Source of the DNA: Candidatus Saccharimonadota bacterium
Lineage (GTDB): Bacteria; Patescibacteriota; Saccharimonadia; Saccharimonadales; Saccharimonadaceae
Assembly (NCBI GenBank): GCA_027493025.1
Contig: JAPUDQ010000039.1
Span: forward strand, 1 to 37,856
Direction: 5' to 3'
Length of the DNA stretch: 37,856 bases
The translations under genes were made by a program, and so were the position numbers. The notes beneath the pieces are model-generated. The model saw only the letters and a list, made by a program, of their open reading frames with translations. It was not told the DNA's origin and ran no database searches. Shown here one piece after another: positions 33,999 through 37,856 of this stretch (the stretch's first letter is position 1; every line of letters starts with the position of its first letter).

Positions 33999-34020
33999 TT
34001 ATCCACAGAATTGTGGATAA
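33999..34020. promoter_or_regulatory. Inverted pair of consensus DnaA boxes
   Basis: TTATCCACA (33999-34007) and its exact complement TGTGGATAA (34012-34020), 4 bp apart, 35 bp upstream of the mraZ -35 box. Both equal the canonical DnaA box. They may let DnaA tune the division cluster, or simply form a hairpin. No AT-rich unwinding repeats or dnaA/dnaN are nearby, so an origin is not claimed. Confidence 0.55.
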
Positions 34021-34531
34021 CTTTTTCACAAAAAAGTACTCCCTGCCTTGAGAGCACTCGCTTCCTACTATCTGTGCCCGGGATATGCTCTGGCTTTATC
34101 CTAGAACAGCTGGATAAGCTGAGCTGCATAGACAGAACTCGCTTTTGCCACAAGCCATGTCGTAAGGACAAAAAGGTTTACAAGCAACGAAACTAACAGC
34201 GTTGCATTTTTAAAATCTGCTTGAGTAATGTCCATTATTTGCCGAGTTTGGATGTTTATTTTATTTCTCATATTCGTATATTAGCATAAAGATTATTTTT
34301 TGTCAACAATGTGCTCTATTCTCGATTTCGATACCGTTGGTGAATTCAAATCAATAGTTACATATATTCCGTATACGGAGTTACAAACAGTTAGATGCAA
34401 CAAATATTTTTAGCACAGAACAGAGCATGAAACCCTCGTTCTAACCTCAATGACAACAATTTTTGATGAGTGAATCTATCACTAACATTATAGTATCCAC
34501 AAATCCAAACCAGCAAATAAAGACAGTCTAC
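34021..34531. other. Gap between the dcw promoter and the glycosidase; no gene found
   Basis: Low-GC stretch without a convincing frame. A short plus-strand frame across 33981-34196 has poor codon use, no ribosome-binding site and starts inside regulatory DNA. A 10-bp palindrome CCGTATACGG lies near 34365. The rest shows nothing I can name. Confidence 0.6.
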
Positions 34532-35797
34532 CTATAGATCGCGCATTTTTTTAATTACTCGGCCAAACCAGAGAGCACTCGGTCGAAGTGTCCGCTTCAT
34601 TGTCCGATAGTCCACTTCAACTAGGCCAAAACGAGGCCATTTACCATACGCCCACTCAAAGTTATCAAGTAAACTCCAGTGGATATATCCCATGACATTT
34701 ACGCCTTGTTTAATCGCATTGTGAATAGCGTTTAGTTCATGGGCAATCCACCAGCGCCGAGCGCGATCATGCTTGTCCGCCACGCCAGATTCAGTCACGA
34801 TGATTGGTACATTATAATGCTTGTGTACCCGAAGGAGGATATTCTCAAGATCATCAGGGGTCATTTCCCATCCAAGATCATTCTTCGGGCCATTTGGATC
34901 AACTATCCGTCCGTGCAAGTATTCAAGTGAAAAATAATACTGCACCCCCACCCAGTCAAGATGACGTCGCGTTTTATTGAGAAAATACTCATCAGCCACA
35001 TAGTAACTTATACGTGCGATAAGTTGACTACCAAACTCTTCATTACGAGCCGTATAGTGCGAAAATGATTTACTGAGGCCAACTTTATGCTGTCTATTCT
35101 TTTGATGAATCATCTTACAGGCTCGATTGTTCGCAATAGCAATATTGTTATAGACCGCAAGACACTGAACATATTTGCCGCGCTTCCCAGGCGGCCATTC
35201 ACCTGTTATCCAACCAAACAGCGCATAATTCTCCGGTTCATTAAACGTACAAACAAGCTTGAAGTGCTGCCCAAGCTCATCAATCACTTTTTCGACAAAA
35301 ACTAAATAATCCTCAATGTTTTTACGTTTCTCAAAACCACCTTTTTTTGCAAACCATACCGGTACTGTCCAGTGAAACAGCGTAACCATAGGCTGAATAT
35401 GACGTTTTCTGAGTGATACCAGATAGCGTCGATAGTGCTCAATTTCCTCATAATTCCATTTTCCCTGTTCCGGCTCAATACGCGACCATTCAATGCTAAA
35501 TCGAAAAGTATTCATATGCATGTGCTCAAGCAGATCAAAGTCCTCTTCATACCGGTGGTAATGATCGACAGCTTTACCTGAGATATAATTCTCAGGATTC
35601 GTTGCTTCAGCCTTTATTTCTGTCCATATACCAAGCCTACTCAGTCGATGCTCTGCCGTCTTAGCGAGAGTCTTCGCATTTTCCAGCTCCCATATGGTCC
35701 ACTGGTTATGATTTCCCCCTTCAACCTGGTGAGCGCTGACACTGGCTCCCCATAAAAACCGTTTCGGAAACGTTATATTTTTATTTTTTTCCATCAT
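34532..35797 (-). CDS. Glycoside hydrolase family 1 (beta-glucosidase/galactosidase type)
   Basis: 421 aa. Retaining beta-glycosidase of GH1, hydrolysing beta-linked mono- or disaccharide ends. FLWGASVSAHQVEGG opens the barrel, TFNEPENYALFGW holds the acid/base Glu, and IIVTESGVADKHDR holds the nucleophile Glu (usual ITENG; Asn is Ser here). Sugar-binding signature GYIHWSLLDNFEWAYG...RFGLVEVD is intact. No signal peptide, so it probably works on imported sugars in the cytoplasm. ATG 35797; ATG 35794 is possible. It stands alone on its strand, with no transporter or regulator beside it. Confidence 0.93.
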   Translation of the reverse strand: MMEKNKNITFPKRFLWGASVSAHQVEGGNHNQWTIWELENAKTLAKTAEHRLSRLGIWTEIKAEATNPENYISGKAVDHYHRYEEDFDLLEHMHMNTFRFSIEWSRIEPEQGKWNYEEIEHYRRYLVSLRKRHIQPMVTLFHWTVPVWFAKKGGFEKRKNIEDYLVFVEKVIDELGQHFKLVCTFNEPENYALFGWITGEWPPGKRGKYVQCLAVYNNIAIANNRACKMIHQKNRQHKVGLSKSFSHYTARNEEFGSQLIARISYYVADEYFLNKTRRHLDWVGVQYYFSLEYLHGRIVDPNGPKNDLGWEMTPDDLENILLRVHKHYNVPIIVTESGVADKHDRARRWWIAHELNAIHNAIKQGVNVMGYIHWSLLDNFEWAYGKWPRFGLVEVDYRTMKRTLRPSALWFGRVIKKMRDL

Positions 35798-35855
35798 TTA
35801 CTCTTATAGTATACCACCCGAACGACAACAGAACTAAAGTGATACAATAGCTGTA

Positions 35856-36716
35856 ATGAAACAACAACTACTGCATACCGTATGGCGGCTTGCAACACTT
35901 GCACTTGTCCTTATTGGCGCATATCTTACCGCATTTGTGCTCATTCCGTATCTTGACAAAAAACTGCCAATTTTTTGGATAATACTCGTCGTATATTTTC
36001 TTTTAGCGTATGGAATTTTTCCGCTTATTATTAAGTTCTGGCGCATTATATTTAAACCAAACCACATACCTCATTTTGTTACAACTGGCGATGGGTGGCC
36101 GTCAGACCCCATTACCTTTGCTGTTCTCAGCAAAGACAAACGTCATCTCGAAAAAGCTATGGCAGCCGCCGGCTGGTACAAAGCCGACGAATGGAATTTT
36201 AAAAACGCATTACGCGAGCTACAGTCAATGGTATTCAATAAACCATACCCTGCTGCCCCTCTCAGTAATCTATATCTTTTTGGCCGCAAACAAGATATCG
36301 GCTTTGAAATACCGACAAACCGTGCTATGAGCGCACGAACGCGTCATCATGTTCGGTTCTGGCGACTTCAAGAAACCTCTGTCAAAAATCACAACCCATC
36401 GCATCATGAGTTTTGGATTGATAAACTAAAGCGCTTCATTAAACGGAGTAATTATATTTGGATAGCTGCAGCAACTGAAGAACCGTTTCCTATTGATATA
36501 CAGTGGCGAACAGGTCAACTAACCCATGCAGGTAGCCATGACGCAGAGCGAGAACGTGATTTTATTATTGATAGTCTCAAACGCGCCAGATATGTCAAAT
36601 CTATCTCCTCCACTGTCGTTGGCGAGGAGACACGATTTCGCGGTCAACAATTCCGCACCATCTATATTACCGACGGTAGTATAAAAGTGGTTGAGCTCAA
36701 AAAACCCTTACTGTAA
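35856..36716 (+). CDS. Membrane protein with LssY C-terminal-like domain
   Basis: 286 aa. Two N-terminal hydrophobic helices (LATLALVLIGAYLTAFVL and IFWIILVVYFLLAYGIFPLI) anchor the protein. The soluble part has GDGWPSDPITFAVLSKDKRHLEKAMAAAGW (in pieces: PSDPITFAVLS, AMAAAGWYKADEW), SNLYLFGRKQDIGFE, RHHVRFWR, matching the LssY C-terminal domain as I remember it. Function of that domain is unknown. TACAAT at 35843-35848 ends 7 bp before ATG 35856, so the message may be leaderless. Its 3' end overlaps the converging neighbour by 9 bp. Confidence 0.7.
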   Translation: MKQQLLHTVWRLATLALVLIGAYLTAFVLIPYLDKKLPIFWIILVVYFLLAYGIFPLIIKFWRIIFKPNHIPHFVTTGDGWPSDPITFAVLSKDKRHLEKAMAAAGWYKADEWNFKNALRELQSMVFNKPYPAAPLSNLYLFGRKQDIGFEIPTNRAMSARTRHHVRFWRLQETSVKNHNPSHHEFWIDKLKRFIKRSNYIWIAAATEEPFPIDIQWRTGQLTHAGSHDAERERDFIIDSLKRARYVKSISSTVVGEETRFRGQQFRTIYITDGSIKVVELKKPLL

Positions 36717-37760
36717 GAACGATTCACGTATAAAGCGCCATACGACAGCCATAATCCACACAAATACACTAATTAGCAGCAGTGTTACAATCGGCGATCT
36801 CGCTAACTTTAGCCGCTGACCCTGAATAGCAACCGTATTTGCCGCAAACGCAGATGAACGACTGTCGCGGTAATTTCCAATTTGCTTACCAAGCTGACTC
36901 TGTAGTTCTGTAACTAATTGAACGATTTGATCGACTTGCGTACGATCTGCTAAGTGAAAGCCGTGTGCTAGATAAACATAGATACTCGTATCTATAAGCT
37001 CAAAATCAAACGTCTTATATGCAAGCAGTGTATTCATTACATCGGGAGTTAGCAGGTATAACGCATCAGTTGCATATCCATCAGGAGCGTAAACAGTAAA
37101 ATACGTATTGAAGTCTCCTTCCAACGTAATTTTCTGCGAAGGCGCGAAGTCCGTTGGTAAATATTCCGATATCGTTATAAAAAATGGTTGCTTTTTCTTT
37201 TTTGCGTCAAGTACAATGTGAGGCAATGAGCGGGTAGCCCCAATCTTTATATACCCAAAAACATGCTCCTGTCGCGTTCTTCCATTACCGGTGTAGTATT
37301 GATAATTACCAATCTCAAGTCCATTATCAAATAATACGCCTTCACGAATAACTTGATCATCACTATAATTTAAGTTAAATATAAGACCCGGATGCCGAGC
37401 TATCTCACGATCATAGGATAGAAATGTCGCCTGATTATCCCTGGCAAAGCGCTGAAACCGTACTGCCCACACAAGCTTTCTAAAAGCATTGATCCAAATA
37501 AAGCACGGCGCCAACGCAATCACAATCATCCCCAGTAATATACTAGCGAAGCTACCCATATTTAGTCCTAGATCAGTTCGAGAACTGTTCATTGTTACAA
37601 GAACAATCGCCATTACGATCACCCACGATAGTATAGGAATGACCGTGATACCTAGCGTTATTTTCTCTTTTCCACTGAGTGTCTGGACGTACGCGCTAAT
37701 ATCTTGCAGGGTAACTGATCTACCGATCGACTCAAGATTTATGCGTTTCACATTCCTCAT
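36708..37760 (-). CDS. Membrane protein, DUF3137-like
   Basis: 350 aa. Two N-terminal helices (about residues 35-60 and 70-95: ITLGITVIPILSWVIVMAIV, ILLGMIVIALAPCFIWIN), a central soluble domain of about 190 residues with LFDNGLEIGNYQYYTGNGR, and one C-terminal helix (LLLISVFVWIMAVVWRF). The layout and the middle part resemble DUF3137 proteins, from memory. It may sit in the envelope and act with the LssY-like protein that converges on it, but nothing proves this. ATG 37760; another start at a later Met is possible. Confidence 0.62.
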   Translation of the reverse strand: MRNVKRINLESIGRSVTLQDISAYVQTLSGKEKITLGITVIPILSWVIVMAIVLVTMNSSRTDLGLNMGSFASILLGMIVIALAPCFIWINAFRKLVWAVRFQRFARDNQATFLSYDREIARHPGLIFNLNYSDDQVIREGVLFDNGLEIGNYQYYTGNGRTRQEHVFGYIKIGATRSLPHIVLDAKKKKQPFFITISEYLPTDFAPSQKITLEGDFNTYFTVYAPDGYATDALYLLTPDVMNTLLAYKTFDFELIDTSIYVYLAHGFHLADRTQVDQIVQLVTELQSQLGKQIGNYRDSRSSAFAANTVAIQGQRLKLARSPIVTLLLISVFVWIMAVVWRFIRESFLQ

Positions 37761-37856
37761 AATACTAGCTTCAAACCCTCTTGGAAAGCATCCGGCTGAC
37801 CGATTCAGTCAACTAATCCGGAACAACCGTAGCAGCTAGGTAAGCCAGCGGAGACT
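37761..37856. other. Window edge, no feature recognised
   Basis: 96 bases upstream of the DUF3137-like gene. I see no tRNA, frame or clear promoter. Confidence 0.5.

Noticed and set aside
33999-34020. Replication origin from the DnaA-box pair
   Set aside because: Only two boxes, no AT-rich unwinding repeats, and no dnaA or dnaN next to it.
33981-34196. Plus-strand 71-codon frame over the DnaA boxes
   Set aside because: No ribosome-binding site, poor codon use, and it starts inside regulatory DNA of mraZ.
1-37856. CRISPR arrays, tRNA genes, rRNA genes and insertion sequences
   Set aside because: I looked for regularly spaced repeats, cloverleaf signatures, rRNA motifs and transposase motifs and saw none.

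Overview
The window looks like a piece of a Patescibacteria/CPR chromosome, most likely Candidatus Saccharibacteria (TM7). This is inferred from gene content, not from a marker tree. The evidence is compact genes with many start/stop overlaps, a reduced division/cell-wall (dcw) cluster lacking the mur ligases and ftsA/ftsZ, a large TraG/VirD4-like membrane ATPase without conjugation genes, and DprA plus many short unplaced proteins. TGA is used as an ordinary stop (for example der/pth), so the code-25 lineages (Gracilibacteria, Absconditabacteria) are unlikely.

Layout. Positions 1-5812 (+ strand): a small conserved-looking protein, a DEAD-box RNA helicase, a PAS-type sensor kinase and its response regulator with a long proline-rich tail, and an RsuA/RluB-type pseudouridine synthase. 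5830-6313 (- strand): a GC-rich two-gene cassette of tiny proteins, one with a Cys/His metal-binding motif. 6344-8256 (+): der and pth. 8264-14530: a Fur-family regulator faces a five-gene, translationally coupled minus-strand operon: CooC/MinD-like ATPase, fold-III PLP decarboxylase, cysteine-synthase/rhodanese fusion, SufS-like class V PLP enzyme, ZIP metal transporter. 14549-14929 (-): a candidate structured RNA of about 345 nt with its own promoter and terminator. 14951-19121 (+): dprA, a second GC-rich cassette between strong palindromes, and topA with an odd insertion. 19132-24835: a divergent pair (HTH plus RelA/SpoT-like HD protein; sigma-region-4/HARE-HTH protein), then the large ATPase. 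24836-25531: a convergent AT-rich gap with no gene. 25532-33964 (-): the dcw cluster mraZ-rsmH-ftsL-ftsI-mraY-ftsW-murG-ftsQ. 34532-37760: a GH1 glycosidase and two membrane proteins.

How parts work together. The strongest candidate for an undescribed system is the 8912-14452 operon. Its promoter carries a perfect 14-bp inverted repeat (core TTATTGCAA-N5-TTGCAATAA) over the -10 region. The same half-site, as an inverted pair, overlaps the -35 box of the Fur-family gene 6 kb away. This suggests a metal-responsive regulon joining a sulfur/amino-acid biosynthetic pathway to a ZIP importer, perhaps for a small metallophore or a metal/sulfur cofactor. The product is unknown. The dcw cluster makes lipid II and septal peptidoglycan. 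Its mraZ promoter holds two MraZ-type repeats, and the rsmH ribosome-binding site lies in one arm of a long inverted repeat.

All calls rest on reading translated motifs and promoter/hairpin patterns by eye. No database search or folding program was run.
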